A stretch of 64,000 nucleotides of DNA from JAPHTQ01 sp050302275 (GCA_050302275.1 JBNLAT010000003.1:54858-118857), one strand, 5' to 3'; shown: positions 1 through 8,380, counted from the first letter of the stretch. Notes: generated by a model not told the origin, from the letters alone. Numbers and translations are program-made.

Positions 1-739
1 ATTCTTTGATCGGGTATTTCTTGTTCAGCGGTACCAGTTGATCGCGCAGCTCATCATTCGGTGCGTGCAGTGAAACGGCAAGGCTGATATCACTACGTTC
101 ACGCAGTTCGTCGATACCTGGCACCACACCGGCGGTGCTAAGGGTCACACGACGCTTGGAAATACCGAAGGCGAGATCGTCCTTCATCAAATCCATCGCC
201 GGTACCACGTTATCCAGATTCAGCAGCGGCTCACCCATGCCCATCAACACCACGTTGGTGATCACCCGCTCGCCCTTATTTTCCGGCAGACCGATGATAC
301 GCGTTGCCAGCGCCACCTGACCGACGATTTCAGCGGTAGTCAGATTACGATTGAAACCCTGACGGGCGGTGGAACAGAAACTACAGGCCAGGGTACAGCC
401 CACCTGCGAGGAGACACAAAGGGTGGCGCGGTCCTTGTCAGGGATGTAGACCATCTCGATATGATTAACTTCGTCGACCCGCAACAACCACTTGCGGGTA
501 CCGTCAGACGCAGGCATATCCTTCACCACCTCGGGCAGGCGGATCTCAGCGATCGCTTTCAGCTTTTCACGCAGTGCCTTGCTCAGGTTGGTCATCTGTT
601 CGAAGTCGTCGACCCCAAACTGGTAGATCCATTTCATTACCTGAGAAGCGCGGAAGGCCTTCTCCCCCAAATTGGTGAAGAAGGCCTCCATATCCTGGCG
701 TGTCAGGCCAAGCAGATTTGTCCTGACGGACTCACTCAT
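1..739 (-). CDS. rlmN: RlmN, dual-specificity rRNA/tRNA A-C2 methyltransferase (C-terminal part outside window)
   Basis: Radical-SAM enzyme that methylates C2 of A2503 in 23S rRNA and of A37 in some tRNAs. The reading frame starts at 739 with MSESVRTNLLGLTRQDMEAF and is open for 246 codons to the window edge, so roughly the last third, including the second catalytic cysteine expected near the C-terminus, is missing here. The radical-SAM cysteine cluster is visible as CTLACSFC, followed by TARQGFNRNL. The later GMGEPLLN and SLHAPND motifs are typical of RlmN. It lies 42 nt downstream of ndk on the same strand, a common gammaproteobacterial order. Identification is secure; only the 3' end is unseen. 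Confidence 0.95.
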   Translation of the reverse strand, partial: MSESVRTNLLGLTRQDMEAFFTNLGEKAFRASQVMKWIYQFGVDDFEQMTNLSKALREKLKAIAEIRLPEVVKDMPASDGTRKWLLRVDEVNHIEMVYIPDKDRATLCVSSQVGCTLACSFCSTARQGFNRNLTTAEIVGQVALATRIIGLPENKGERVITNVVLMGMGEPLLNLDNVVPAMDLMKDDLAFGISKRRVTLSTAGVVPGIDELRERSDISLAVSLHAPNDELRDQLVPLNKKYPIKE

Positions 740-781
740 AAAGTGCTCGACTCATCATAGGCGCAAGAGCGCCGCGCCCGA

Positions 782-1213
782 TTAACGGGTGCGCGGGCAA
801 AGCTCTTCCGGCTTAAAGAAGAAATCGATTTCACGCGCAGCGGTTTCCGGTGCATCGGAACCGTGTACTGCGTTTTGATCGATGGACTCAGCGAAGTCGG
901 CACGGATAGTACCGGGAGCGGCCTCTTTCGGGTTAGTGGCACCCATCACTTCGCGGTTCTTGGCAATGGCATTCTCGCCTTCCAGTACCTGCACCATCAC
1001 CGGGCCAGAGGTCATGAACTCAACCAGATCAGCGTAAAACGGACGCTCTTTGTGTACATCGTAGAAAGCGCCAGCCTGTTCTTTCGACAGGTGGATCATG
1101 CGCGCAGCAATGATCTTCAGGCCCGCCTTCTCGAAACGAGCATAGATCTCGCCGATGACGTTTTTAGCTACTGCGTCGGGTTTGATAATGGAAATGGTGC
1201 GTTCGATTGCCAT
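782..1213 (-). CDS. ndk: Nucleoside diphosphate kinase
   Basis: Transfers the gamma-phosphate of ATP to nucleoside diphosphates through a phosphohistidine. The 143-residue length is the family norm. The N-terminus MAIERTISIIKPDAV and the active-site motif NAVHGSD (His117) are intact. The start at 1213 gives the canonical N-terminus and is preceded by a GGAGAAAA-type ribosome-binding sequence. It is followed by rlmN and lies downstream of the isc cluster, separated from iscX by about 350 nt that carry a hairpin/promoter candidate and a palindromic repeat, so it is probably transcribed separately. Confidence 0.97.
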   Translation of the reverse strand: MAIERTISIIKPDAVAKNVIGEIYARFEKAGLKIIAARMIHLSKEQAGAFYDVHKERPFYADLVEFMTSGPVMVQVLEGENAIAKNREVMGATNPKEAAPGTIRADFAESIDQNAVHGSDAPETAAREIDFFFKPEELCPRTR

Positions 1214-1261
1214 CTAAAATTTTCTCCGTGGGAATTGGCCAAAACAGCCTGTTGCAACAAA

Positions 1262-1279
1262 CCCGCGATTATACGCGGG
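1262..1279 (-). promoter_or_regulatory. Hairpin enclosing a TATAAT, upstream of ndk
   Basis: CCCGCG (1262-1267) and CGCGGG (1274-1279) form a perfect 6-bp stem. The 6-nt loop read on the minus strand is exactly TATAAT. Two readings are possible: an ndk -10 element with a poor -35, or a weak terminator for the upstream isc transcript, since TTTGTT follows the stem on the minus strand. The sequence alone does not decide between them. The rest of the 1214-1423 gap shows nothing else I can name. Confidence 0.35.
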
Positions 1280-1423
1280 CTTGACGGGCCATTCCAGCAG
1301 TTCCCAGCTTAACTGAATGAAAAATCAGGGCTTTGACCGGCGTCACAGGGGAGAGTTCGGCCGGATATGACAGACTGACTAACTGGCACAAAACTTCGCA
1401 CAGCTGAGAAGGCCAAAGAATTT

Positions 1424-1566
1424 AGAAATCTTCTCAAAATGAGGGATCGTGCCCCGAGGCAAGGCGCGAAGTTTGCGAGGAGCGCAGTTTACAGGTAGTA
1501 AATGAGCACCGTAGCAAGCTTTGCAACACAGGATCGGGGTGCGAGAACCATTTTGAGGAGATTTCT
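1424..1566. repeat. Palindromic dispersed repeat, copy A
   Basis: About 143 nt bounded by imperfect inverted ends: 17 nt beginning AGAAATCTTC at 1424 and its near-perfect complement ending at 1566, with one mismatch. At the centre is GTTTAC (1487-1492), a 5-nt spacer, then GTAAATGAGC (1498-1507), a short hairpin. The left arm contains a GAGGCAAGGCGC stretch. The same layout (outer inverted ends, an AGGCAAGGC-like or ACAAGGC stretch, a central GTTTAC/GTAAATGAGCA) recurs at 10094-10220. The right end overlaps the iscX stop codon (1565-1567). No protein is encoded, so this looks like a non-coding palindromic repeat family or MITE-like remnant. Confidence 0.6.
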
Positions 1567-1765
1567 AGTCGCGTTCCTCGATCCAGTTCATTTGTATCGC
1601 TTCGAGGATCTTTTCGTTGGAGTTTTCCGGATCATCGTCAAACTCCTCCAGTGCACAGACCCACTGGTGCAGGTCGGTAAAACGGACGTACTGCGGATCG
1701 ACGTCCGGGTGGGCTTCATCGAGCTGGATGGCGATCTCCAGGCTATCGGTCCATTTCAGGCTCAT
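1565..1765 (-). CDS. iscX: IscX, Fe-S assembly accessory protein
   Basis: A 66-residue acidic protein (MSLKWTDSLEIAIQLDEAHP) typical of IscX/YfhJ, a small partner of IscS that modulates Fe-S assembly and may act as an iron sensor or donor. It is the last gene of the isc cluster, 9 nt downstream of fdx. The C-terminus EAIQMNWIEERD is the conserved family ending. The stop codon falls inside the arm of the palindromic repeat at 1424-1566, so that element inserted or formed immediately at the gene's end without truncating the protein. Confidence 0.93.
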   Translation of the reverse strand: MSLKWTDSLEIAIQLDEAHPDVDPQYVRFTDLHQWVCALEEFDDDPENSNEKILEAIQMNWIEERD

Positions 1766-1774
1766 GGCATGCTC

Positions 1775-2113
1775 CTAGTGAGATTCGGAAACCATGTTGA
1801 TGGTGTACTTGGGGATCTCGATAACCAGATCCTCGTCACCAACCACCGCCTGGCAGGAGAGACGTGAATCGGGCTCCAGTCCCCAGGCCTTGTCCAGCAT
1901 GTCCTCTTCCGTTTCGCTCGCCTCGGGCAGGCTGTCGTAGCCCTCGCGCACGATAACGTGGCAGGTGGTGCAGGCGCAGGACTTCTCGCAAGCGTGCTCG
2001 ATTTCAATGCCGTTGGCCAGCGCTGCATCGCAGATGCTGGTGCCCTTCTCGGCCTGGATCACCGCGCCTTCCGGGCAGATCTCCTCGTGGGGCAGAAAAA
2101 TCAGTTGCGGCAT
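1775..2113 (-). CDS. fdx: [2Fe-2S] ferredoxin of the ISC system
   Basis: Supplies electrons to IscS/IscU during cluster assembly. The four cluster ligands are C42, C48, C51 and C87, in the HACEKSCACTTCH and RLSCQAV contexts, spaced as in ISC-type adrenodoxin-like ferredoxins. An upstream in-frame extension exists, but the start at 2113 (MPQLIFLPHEE) is chosen because it matches the family N-terminus and has GGAG directly upstream. It lies between hscA and iscX in the conserved order. Confidence 0.96.
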   Translation of the reverse strand: MPQLIFLPHEEICPEGAVIQAEKGTSICDAALANGIEIEHACEKSCACTTCHVIVREGYDSLPEASETEEDMLDKAWGLEPDSRLSCQAVVGDEDLVIEIPKYTINMVSESH

Positions 2114-2172
2114 CTCGTTAACTCCAAATCCTGTTATGCATTCAATAGGCCCACAGGCCAGTAAACACAAGT

Positions 2173-4047
2173 TTACTCCAGTGAATCCAGCTCTCTTCCG
2201 GCTAATGCCTTGCGAATCCCGTCATCCATCCGTCGAGCGGCGAATTCGCCTGAATCGTCGTTAAGCTTTTCGATGGCCTGCTTGATCGCTTTTTCGTCAC
2301 TGCCCTGCTTCAGTTCACGCAGCTGGGCCATGCCCTGCTCCAGCGCCCCGCGCTCCTCGGCTGATAGCAGGCGTTCGCCGTCGGCGGCCAGCGCTGCTTC
2401 CAGCGCCTCCAGCACCCGATCCGCCTCTACCTGTTGTTCACGCAGATTACGTGCGTCCATGTCGTCGCGGGCATGGGCCATGGAATCACGCAACATGGTG
2501 GAGATCTCGGTATCGGAAAGACCGTATGAAGGTTTGACCTGAATACTACTCTCTACTCCGGTGGTCTGTTCACGGGCACTGACCGAAAGCAGGCCGTCGG
2601 CATCGACCTGGAAGGTGACGCGGATTCGCGCTGCCCCAGCCGCCATCGGCGGGATGCCACGTAGTTCGAAACGGGCCAGGGAGCGGCAGTCGCTGACCAT
2701 CTCGCGCTCACCCTGTACCACATGGATCGCCATCGCCGTCTGGCCGTCCTTGTAGGTAGTGAAATCCTGGGCACGGGCCACGGGAATGGTGGTATTGCGT
2801 GGAATCACCTTCTCCGCCAGACCGCCCATGGTCTCCAGTCCCAACGACAGAGGGATCACGTCGAGCAGCAGCATCTCCGCGTCGGGCTTATTGCCCACCA
2901 GTACATCGGCCTGCATCGCTGCGCCGATGGCCACCACCTCGTCCGGGTCGATATCAACCTTGGGCGCACGACCGAAGAATTCGCCCACCAGTTCGCGTAC
3001 CCGTGGTACGCGGGTGGAACCGCCGACCATGACCACATCGAGGATATCAGCTGCATCGACCCCAGCGTCCTTCAGGGCGCGACGGCAGGAGAGCAGGCTC
3101 TTGCGGATCAGCGGGTCGATCAGTTTGTTCATCTGCTCGCGGTCGAGCCCCCCTTCCCAGTGCGAACCATCGGCCAGTTCCAGTTTCAGTTCGGTGCTAT
3201 CGGCATCGGTCAGCGCCTCTTTGGCGGCGCAGGCATCGCGCATCAGTCGGCGCATCTGGTGATGATCGGCGTCGTCGGCAACCTTGGCCTCGACCATCAT
3301 CCACTGGGCGATGGCGCGGTCCATATCGTCACCGCCGAGGGCTGAGTCGCCACCGGTGGCGAGCACTTCAAACACGCCCTTGTTCAGACGCAGGATGGAT
3401 ATATCGAAGGTACCGCCGCCCAGGTCGTAGACCGCGATCACCCCTTCCGAACCCTGGTCCAGACCGTAGGCGACCGCTGCAGCAGTCGGCTCGTTGAGTA
3501 GACGCAATACGTTCAAGCCGGCGAGACGCGCCGCATCCTTGGTCGCCTGACGCTGAGCATCGTCGAAATAGGCCGGAACGGTGATCACCACACCGGTGAG
3601 TTCGTCACCCAGGCTGGCCTCGGCGCGATCACGCAGGCTACGCAGGATATCGGCGGAGACCTCCACCGGACTGAAATCTCCAGCGACGGTATGAATGCGC
3701 GGCATACCGGAATCGGACTCGACAAATTCATAAGGCAGACGGCTACCCAGGCCTTTGATGTCGGCAAGGCCGCGGCCCATAAAGCGTTTAACCGAGATAA
3801 TGGTGTTCAGAGGGTCCTGCGCCGCAGCCAGCTTTGCCTCTTTACCCACCACGCGACTGCCATCGGCCAGATAGCGCACCACCGATGGCAACAGGTGTTC
3901 ACCATTGTCGTCGGCCAGGGTCTCGGCCGAGCCGCTCCGCACGGTCGCAACCAGAGAGTTGGTAGTGCCAAGGTCGATCCCCGCTGCCAATCGGTGCTGG
4001 TGGGGGGCGGCAGATTGTCCGGGTTCGCTGATTTGCAGAAGTGCCAT
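2173..4047 (-). CDS. hscA: HscA, Hsp70-type chaperone for Fe-S cluster transfer
   Basis: A 624-residue DnaK-family ATPase dedicated to releasing clusters from IscU. Hsp70 signatures are present: AAGIDLGTTNSLVA near residue 22, VYDLGGGTFDIS, and VMVGGSTRVPRVRE. The peptide-binding domain (ARFELRGIPPMAAG) follows, then a helical lid. The N-terminal extension before the first ATPase motif and the 620-residue length are characteristic of HscA rather than DnaK. It is paired with hscB upstream and fdx downstream. IscU in this cluster carries the LPPVK peptide that HscA recognises. Confidence 0.97.
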   Translation of the reverse strand: MALLQISEPGQSAAPHQHRLAAGIDLGTTNSLVATVRSGSAETLADDNGEHLLPSVVRYLADGSRVVGKEAKLAAAQDPLNTIISVKRFMGRGLADIKGLGSRLPYEFVESDSGMPRIHTVAGDFSPVEVSADILRSLRDRAEASLGDELTGVVITVPAYFDDAQRQATKDAARLAGLNVLRLLNEPTAAAVAYGLDQGSEGVIAVYDLGGGTFDISILRLNKGVFEVLATGGDSALGGDDMDRAIAQWMMVEAKVADDADHHQMRRLMRDACAAKEALTDADSTELKLELADGSHWEGGLDREQMNKLIDPLIRKSLLSCRRALKDAGVDAADILDVVMVGGSTRVPRVRELVGEFFGRAPKVDIDPDEVVAIGAAMQADVLVGNKPDAEMLLLDVIPLSLGLETMGGLAEKVIPRNTTIPVARAQDFTTYKDGQTAMAIHVVQGEREMVSDCRSLARFELRGIPPMAAGAARIRVTFQVDADGLLSVSAREQTTGVESSIQVKPSYGLSDTEISTMLRDSMAHARDDMDARNLREQQVEADRVLEALEAALAADGERLLSAEERGALEQGMAQLRELKQGSDEKAIKQAIEKLNDDSGEFAARRMDDGIRKALAGRELDSLE

Positions 4048-4065
4048 GGGAACTCTTTGGTTTTT

Positions 4066-4608
4066 TTAACTAGCTTCGTGGACCAGATTCTCTTCCAGTT
4101 CGTCCAACTCATTAAGCAGACGCTGCATGAACTGCATGCGACGCACCAGATCCTTGCCCTTCTCCAGTTCCTCACCCACCGAGAACAGCTGCTGTAACGA
4201 TTCGACCAGTTGTCGCTCGTTGCTCTCGACGCGATCGCGGAGTTTGTTCAGTTCGGTGAAGGGGTCGTCCTTGCCACGTATTTCACTCAACTCCTCGCGC
4301 AACTCCATCTGCTCCATCAGGAACATCGGATCCATCGCGGTATCGTTATCGTCGAGGATAATATCGTTGAGTTGCAGCAGGTAGCGTGCCCGCGGCAGAG
4401 GTGACTTGAGGGTCTGAAAGGCTTCGTTAATCAGTGCCGTCTGCTGCAGAGAGAGACGTTTTTCCAGCTCACTGGCGTTGGCGAAACGATCAGGGTGGAC
4501 GGTACGCTGCAGGTCGCGATAGCGCAGCGAGAGATCTTCCAGATCGATCTCGAAAGCTACGGGCAGACCAAACAGTTCGAAGTAGTTTTTTCCTGTTACG
4601 GGCGCCAT
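4066..4608 (-). CDS. hscB: HscB, J-domain co-chaperone
   Basis: A 180-residue J-protein that recruits IscU to HscA and stimulates its ATPase. The J-domain occupies about the first 75 residues, with the HPD motif at 38-40 (RTVHPDRF). A C-terminal three-helix IscU-binding domain follows, containing DPMFLMEQMELREELSE, a conserved stretch in HscB. The gene sits between iscA and hscA, in the standard order. Confidence 0.96.
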   Translation of the reverse strand: MAPVTGKNYFELFGLPVAFEIDLEDLSLRYRDLQRTVHPDRFANASELEKRLSLQQTALINEAFQTLKSPLPRARYLLQLNDIILDDNDTAMDPMFLMEQMELREELSEIRGKDDPFTELNKLRDRVESNERQLVESLQQLFSVGEELEKGKDLVRRMQFMQRLLNELDELEENLVHEAS

Positions 4609-4622
4609 CGCAAGGTACAGGA

Positions 4623-4946
4623 TTAGACGTTAAAGCTTTCGCCGCAGCCGCAGGAATCCTTGACGTTAGGATTATTGAACTTGAAGCCTTCGTTCAGTCC
4701 CTCCTTGGCGAAGTCGACTTCGGTACCGTCGAGATAGACCATGCTCTTTTCGTCGATGATCACCTTGACGCCGTTGCTCTCGAACACCTGATCGTCGTCG
4801 TTAACCTCGTCGGCAAACTCCAGCACATAGGCCATGCCGGAACAGCCGGAGGTACGCACACCCAGGCGCAGACCGGCGCCCTTGCCACGGTTGGCGAGGA
4901 AGTTCTTAACCCGTTCTGCTGCATTGTCAGTAAGAGTGATTGCCAT
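4623..4946 (-). CDS. iscA: IscA, A-type Fe-S carrier
   Basis: A 107-residue A-type carrier that delivers clusters to apo-proteins. The three ligand cysteines are in place: C35 (TSGCSGMAY) and C99/C101 (DSCGCGESF). Length and spacing match IscA rather than ErpA, and it lies 14 nt downstream of iscU. Confidence 0.95.
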   Translation of the reverse strand: MAITLTDNAAERVKNFLANRGKGAGLRLGVRTSGCSGMAYVLEFADEVNDDDQVFESNGVKVIIDEKSMVYLDGTEVDFAKEGLNEGFKFNNPNVKDSCGCGESFNV

Positions 4947-4960
4947 GACCGCCTCCGGAA

Positions 4961-5344
4961 TTACTTTTCCTGCTTGGTTTTGTAATCGGTAATGGCGGCG
5001 CGAATCGCGTCTTCAGCCAGTACCGAGCAGTGAACCTTGACCGGCGGCAACGCCAGCTCTTCGGCTATGTCACTGTTCTTGATCTCTGCCGCCTCATCCA
5101 GGGTCTTGCCCTTGAGCCATTCGGTCACCAGGGAACTGGAGGCGATGGCGGAGCCACAACCGTAAGTTTTAAACCGCGCATCTTCGATCACACCGTTGTC
5201 ATCGACCTTGATCTGCAGGCGCATCACGTCGCCGCAGGCAGGTGCGCCGACCATACCAGTACCCACGCCTTTGTCGTCCTTATCCAGGTTGCCGACATTA
5301 CGCGGGTTTTCGTAGTGTTCCATCAGCTTGTCGCTGTATGACAT
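4961..5344 (-). CDS. iscU: IscU, Fe-S scaffold
   Basis: The scaffold on which IscS-derived sulfur and iron are assembled. The 127 residues carry the assembly-site residues C37, D39, C63 and C106 and the HscA-recognition peptide LPPVK at 99-103. The N-terminus (MSYSDKLMEHYENPRNVG) is canonical. It is located downstream of iscS with a gap of about 60 nt. Confidence 0.97.
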   Translation of the reverse strand: MSYSDKLMEHYENPRNVGNLDKDDKGVGTGMVGAPACGDVMRLQIKVDDNGVIEDARFKTYGCGSAIASSSLVTEWLKGKTLDEAAEIKNSDIAEELALPPVKVHCSVLAEDAIRAAITDYKTKQEK

Positions 5345-5407
5345 CTTCAGTTTTCCTCACTTCGATCCGTGCCGCAGCGCGGCCTCTGGGGGGTGAGCAA
5401 TTTTATC

Positions 5408-6625
5408 CTAATGCGCGCTCCACTGCACGGTAGAGAGGTCAATCCCCTCCTTGTACATATCCCACAACGGGGAAAGCTCACGCAGTTTGTTGATCTTCTG
5501 GTGAATCAGCTCCACGGTGCGGTCGATATCGGCCTCGGTGGTGAAGCGACCGATGCTGAAACGCAGCGAGCTATGCGCCAGTTCGTCGGGGCGACCAATG
5601 GCGCGCAGCACATAGGAGGGCTCAAGGCTGGCGGAGGTACAGGCCGAACCGGAAGAGACCGCCAGTTCAGAGAGCGCCATCATCAGCGATTCGCCTTCGA
5701 CGTAGTTGAAGCTGATATTGAGGTTATGCGGCACCCGTTGCTGCAGATTGCCGTTGATATAAACCTCTTCAATATCCTTAAGCCCATCGAGCAGACGGTC
5801 GCGCAGTTTGATGATGCGCGCGTTCTCTTCGGCCATCTCCTCTTTCGCCAGGCGGAAGGCTTCCCCCATGCCGACGATCTGGTGCGTTGCCAGGGTACCG
5901 GAACGCATCCCACGTTCGTGACCGCCGCCGTGCATCTGTGCTTCGATACGGATACGCGGCTTGCGACGGACATAGAGGGCACCGATACCCTTGGGACCGT
6001 AAATCTTGTGTGCCGAGAGCGACATCAGATCGACGTTCATCTTGTCGACATCGATGGCAACCTTGCCGGCGCTCTGCGCGGCATCGACATGGAACAGAAT
6101 CTTTTTGCTACGGCAGAGTTTGCCGATCGCTTCGATATCCTGAATTACGCCGATCTCGTTGTTCACGTGCATGATGGAGACGAGGATGGTGTCATCGCGC
6201 ATCGCCGCTTCCAGTTTACCGAGGTCGATCAGGCCGTCCTCTTCAGGGTCGAGGTAGGTCACCTCAAAGCCTTCGCGCTCCAGTTGGCGACAGGTATCCA
6301 GTACCGCCTTGTGTTCGGTCTTGCTGGTGATGATGTGCTTGCCTTTCTTGGCGTGGAAGTGGGCCACACCCTTGATCGCCAGGTTGTCCGACTCGGTCGC
6401 GCCAGAGGTCCAGACGATCTCCTTGGCATCGGCAGCGAGCAGATCCGCGACCTGCTGGCGAGCAAGTTCCACTGCCTCTTCCGCGCTCCAGCCATATTTG
6501 TGCGAGCGCGAAGCGGCGTTACCGAACAGGCCGTGCTCCATAGTGAGATACTTGCACATGAGTTCGGCCACACGTGGGTCAACAGGGGTGGTGGCCGAAT
6601 AGTCGAGATAGATCGGGTTGTTCAT
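5408..6625 (-). CDS. iscS: IscS, cysteine desulfurase
   Basis: A PLP enzyme that turns cysteine into alanine and an enzyme-bound persulfide for Fe-S clusters and tRNA thiolation. The 405 residues match the IscS length. The PLP lysine is K207 in SLSAHKIYGPKG, the PLP-stacking histidine is H105, and the persulfide cysteine is C329 in SSGSACTSASLEPS. The C-terminus LSPLWDMYKEGIDLSTVQW is the conserved IscU-docking end. It is preceded by a second desulfurase gene that is a separate paralogue. Confidence 0.97.
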   Translation of the reverse strand: MNNPIYLDYSATTPVDPRVAELMCKYLTMEHGLFGNAASRSHKYGWSAEEAVELARQQVADLLAADAKEIVWTSGATESDNLAIKGVAHFHAKKGKHIITSKTEHKAVLDTCRQLEREGFEVTYLDPEEDGLIDLGKLEAAMRDDTILVSIMHVNNEIGVIQDIEAIGKLCRSKKILFHVDAAQSAGKVAIDVDKMNVDLMSLSAHKIYGPKGIGALYVRRKPRIRIEAQMHGGGHERGMRSGTLATHQIVGMGEAFRLAKEEMAEENARIIKLRDRLLDGLKDIEEVYINGNLQQRVPHNLNISFNYVEGESLMMALSELAVSSGSACTSASLEPSYVLRAIGRPDELAHSSLRFSIGRFTTEADIDRTVELIHQKINKLRELSPLWDMYKEGIDLSTVQWSAH

Positions 6626-6656
6626 GCGTCATGCGCTCCAGTCATTTCGTTCCCCC

Positions 6657-7805
6657 TCACCAGCCGGTGTTGGCGGCCATTCTGCGTAGCTGCCCCACCT
6701 GCGACTCCAGCGCACCGATGAGTAGATCCATATCCTTCGCTGTGTTGTCCTTCCCCAGGCTGATGCGGATAGCGCCCAACGCGATTTCCCGCGTCACACC
6801 CATCGCCTTCAGCACCGGGCTCGGCTCACTGTGTTCACTACCACAGGCGGAACCGCTTGAAACCTCAATACCGATCCGGTCCAGCGCCATGATCAGCGTC
6901 TGTCCTTCCAGTCCCGGTATCGACATAAACACCGTGTTGCCTAAACGCTCTGCGTCTTCGGCGAAAATCACCGCTTCAGGCAACACCTGGCGCAGACGAT
7001 TTTCAAAATAATGCTTCAGTTCTTCAAAGTGGCGACGGCGCTCAGCCAATTCAATACGCGCCAGTTCTGCCGCTTTACCAAAACCGACAATGGCCGCCAG
7101 ATTTTCGGTGCCACCGCGACGGTCACGCTCCTGTCCACCACCGTGGAGCAACGGTTCCAGGTCCACTGCCTTATCGACGATCAAGGCACCGACACCCTTC
7201 GGCCCGTAGAGCTTGTGCGCCGAGAGGCTCATCAGGTGGGCACCGCTGGCAGGGAAACTAACCTCCAGCTTACCCGCCGCCTGCACCGCATCTGTGTGAA
7301 ACAGTACACCCCGTTCGCGACACAGTTGCGCCAGCTCTGGCACCGGCTGAATGGCACCGGTCTCGTTGTTGGCCCACATCACCGAGGCGAGGCGAGTTTT
7401 CTGTGACAGGCATTCATCTAAGGCCGCAGCCTGACAGACACCATTCTCATCCACCGCCGCCATATCGACCGACCAGCCTAAACGCTTGAGCGCTTCGGCA
7501 GACGCACGCACCGAGGCATGCTCGATAGCGCTGATCACGACTTGACCCGGGGAGGAACGGAAGGCAACACCCTTGAGCGCGGCGTTGTTCGCTTCGGTAC
7601 CGCCGCTGGTGAAAATCACCTGACCTGGGTAGGCCGACACCAACTGCGCCACCTGCTCACGTGCGTTATCCAGCGCGGCACGCGCCTGGCGTCCGCTGCT
7701 ATGTACGCTGGAGGGATTGCCGAAACCGGTTTGTAGCCAGGGCAGCATCGCCTCCACCACCCGTTCATCCACGGGCGTGGTGGCGTTATGGTCCAGATAG
7801 ACCAC
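6657..7805 (-). CDS. Second NifS/IscS-like cysteine desulfurase in the isc cluster
   Basis: A 382-residue PLP cysteine desulfurase (MVYLDHNATTPVDERVVEAM). It keeps H96, the Schiff-base lysine K198 in SLSAHKLYGPKG, and a candidate persulfide cysteine C321 in SSGSACGSEHSEPS. It is clearly paralogous to iscS downstream but differs in the active-site loop and lacks the IscU-docking C-terminal tail. It lies between iscR (15 nt away) and iscS (31 nt away), so it is probably co-transcribed and IscR-regulated. All catalytic residues are present, so it should be active. Its acceptor cannot be read from sequence. NifS-like is a family description; I give no symbol. Confidence 0.9.
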   Translation of the reverse strand: MVYLDHNATTPVDERVVEAMLPWLQTGFGNPSSVHSSGRQARAALDNAREQVAQLVSAYPGQVIFTSGGTEANNAALKGVAFRSSPGQVVISAIEHASVRASAEALKRLGWSVDMAAVDENGVCQAAALDECLSQKTRLASVMWANNETGAIQPVPELAQLCRERGVLFHTDAVQAAGKLEVSFPASGAHLMSLSAHKLYGPKGVGALIVDKAVDLEPLLHGGGQERDRRGGTENLAAIVGFGKAAELARIELAERRRHFEELKHYFENRLRQVLPEAVIFAEDAERLGNTVFMSIPGLEGQTLIMALDRIGIEVSSGSACGSEHSEPSPVLKAMGVTREIALGAIRISLGKDNTAKDMDLLIGALESQVGQLRRMAANTGW

Positions 7806-7819
7806 AGTGTGGAACCAGC

Positions 7820-8296
7820 TTAAACGGTGACGCCGGTTTCCAGACTGCTGCTGGCGCCGAGCTTGCTGTCCTGGCGCGCGGCCACGTCCTGCACACCCTT
7901 GCGCTCAACCAGTTGCTCCAGATCGATACCCTTGAGGAAGTTAAGGATCTGATCGCTCAGGTCGCACCACAGTTCGTGAGTCAGACACGGCCCGTTGTCC
8001 TGGCAGTTGCCCTTACCGTCGCAACGCATCGCGTCAACCTTTTCGTCCACCGCAGTGATCACATCGGCTACGCAAATCTCGGCAGCGTTACGGCTCAGAC
8101 GATAGCCACCACCCGGACCACGGGCGCTGTCTACCAGACCGTTCTTACGCAGCCGGGAAAAAAGTTGCTCCAGATACGACAGGGAAATCCCCTGGCGCTT
8201 GGAGATATCAGCAAGTGTGATCGGACCGCTCTTGTAGTGGATAGCAAGATCGAGCATGGCAGTTACTGCATATCGGCCCTTGGTTGTGAGTCTCAT
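7820..8296 (-). CDS. iscR: IscR, Rrf2-family Fe-S regulator
   Basis: Represses the isc operon when it carries a [2Fe-2S] cluster. An Rrf2 winged-helix (MRLTTKGRYAVTAMLDLA) is followed by the ligand region with C92, C98, C104 and H107, the spacing seen in E. coli IscR. There is a good ribosome-binding sequence (GGGAGAAGGCA) before the ATG at 8296. It is the first gene of the isc cluster, and its promoter carries a candidate type-1 IscR site. Confidence 0.96.
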   Translation of the reverse strand: MRLTTKGRYAVTAMLDLAIHYKSGPITLADISKRQGISLSYLEQLFSRLRKNGLVDSARGPGGGYRLSRNAAEICVADVITAVDEKVDAMRCDGKGNCQDNGPCLTHELWCDLSDQILNFLKGIDLEQLVERKGVQDVAARQDSKLGASSSLETGVTV

Positions 8297-8331
8297 TGCC
8301 TTCTCCCATTAATCCCAGTAATATTATGTGG

Positions 8332-8380
8332 CTTTAGCACGGTGGCTAAAGTATCAAAACCTAGTAATTCAGTCAACTAT
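8332..8380 (-). promoter_or_regulatory. iscR promoter with candidate IscR operator
   Basis: On the minus strand a -35 TTGACT (8371-8376) and a -10 TACTTT (8348-8353) are separated by exactly 17 nt. From 8380 downward the sequence ATAGTTGACTGAATTA matches the complete left half of the published type-1 IscR consensus (ATASYYGACTRWWWYA). The right half is only partly kept. The operator overlaps the -35, as expected for autorepression. A separate perfect 7-bp inverted repeat, CTTTAGC (8332-8338) and GCTAAAG (8345-8351), overlaps the -10 and could be a second operator. The promoter overlaps the 3' end of cysE. Confidence 0.6.

Noticed and set aside
1332..1347. CRP-like TTTGA-N6-TCACA near ndk
   Set aside because: One mismatch in the core and no promoter placed to use it. 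Too weak beside the two perfect sites.
5369..6721. A 450-codon plus-strand frame across iscS
   Set aside because: It lies fully opposite iscS, whose motifs are intact. The frame's protein has no family pattern and reflects the complementary codon bias.
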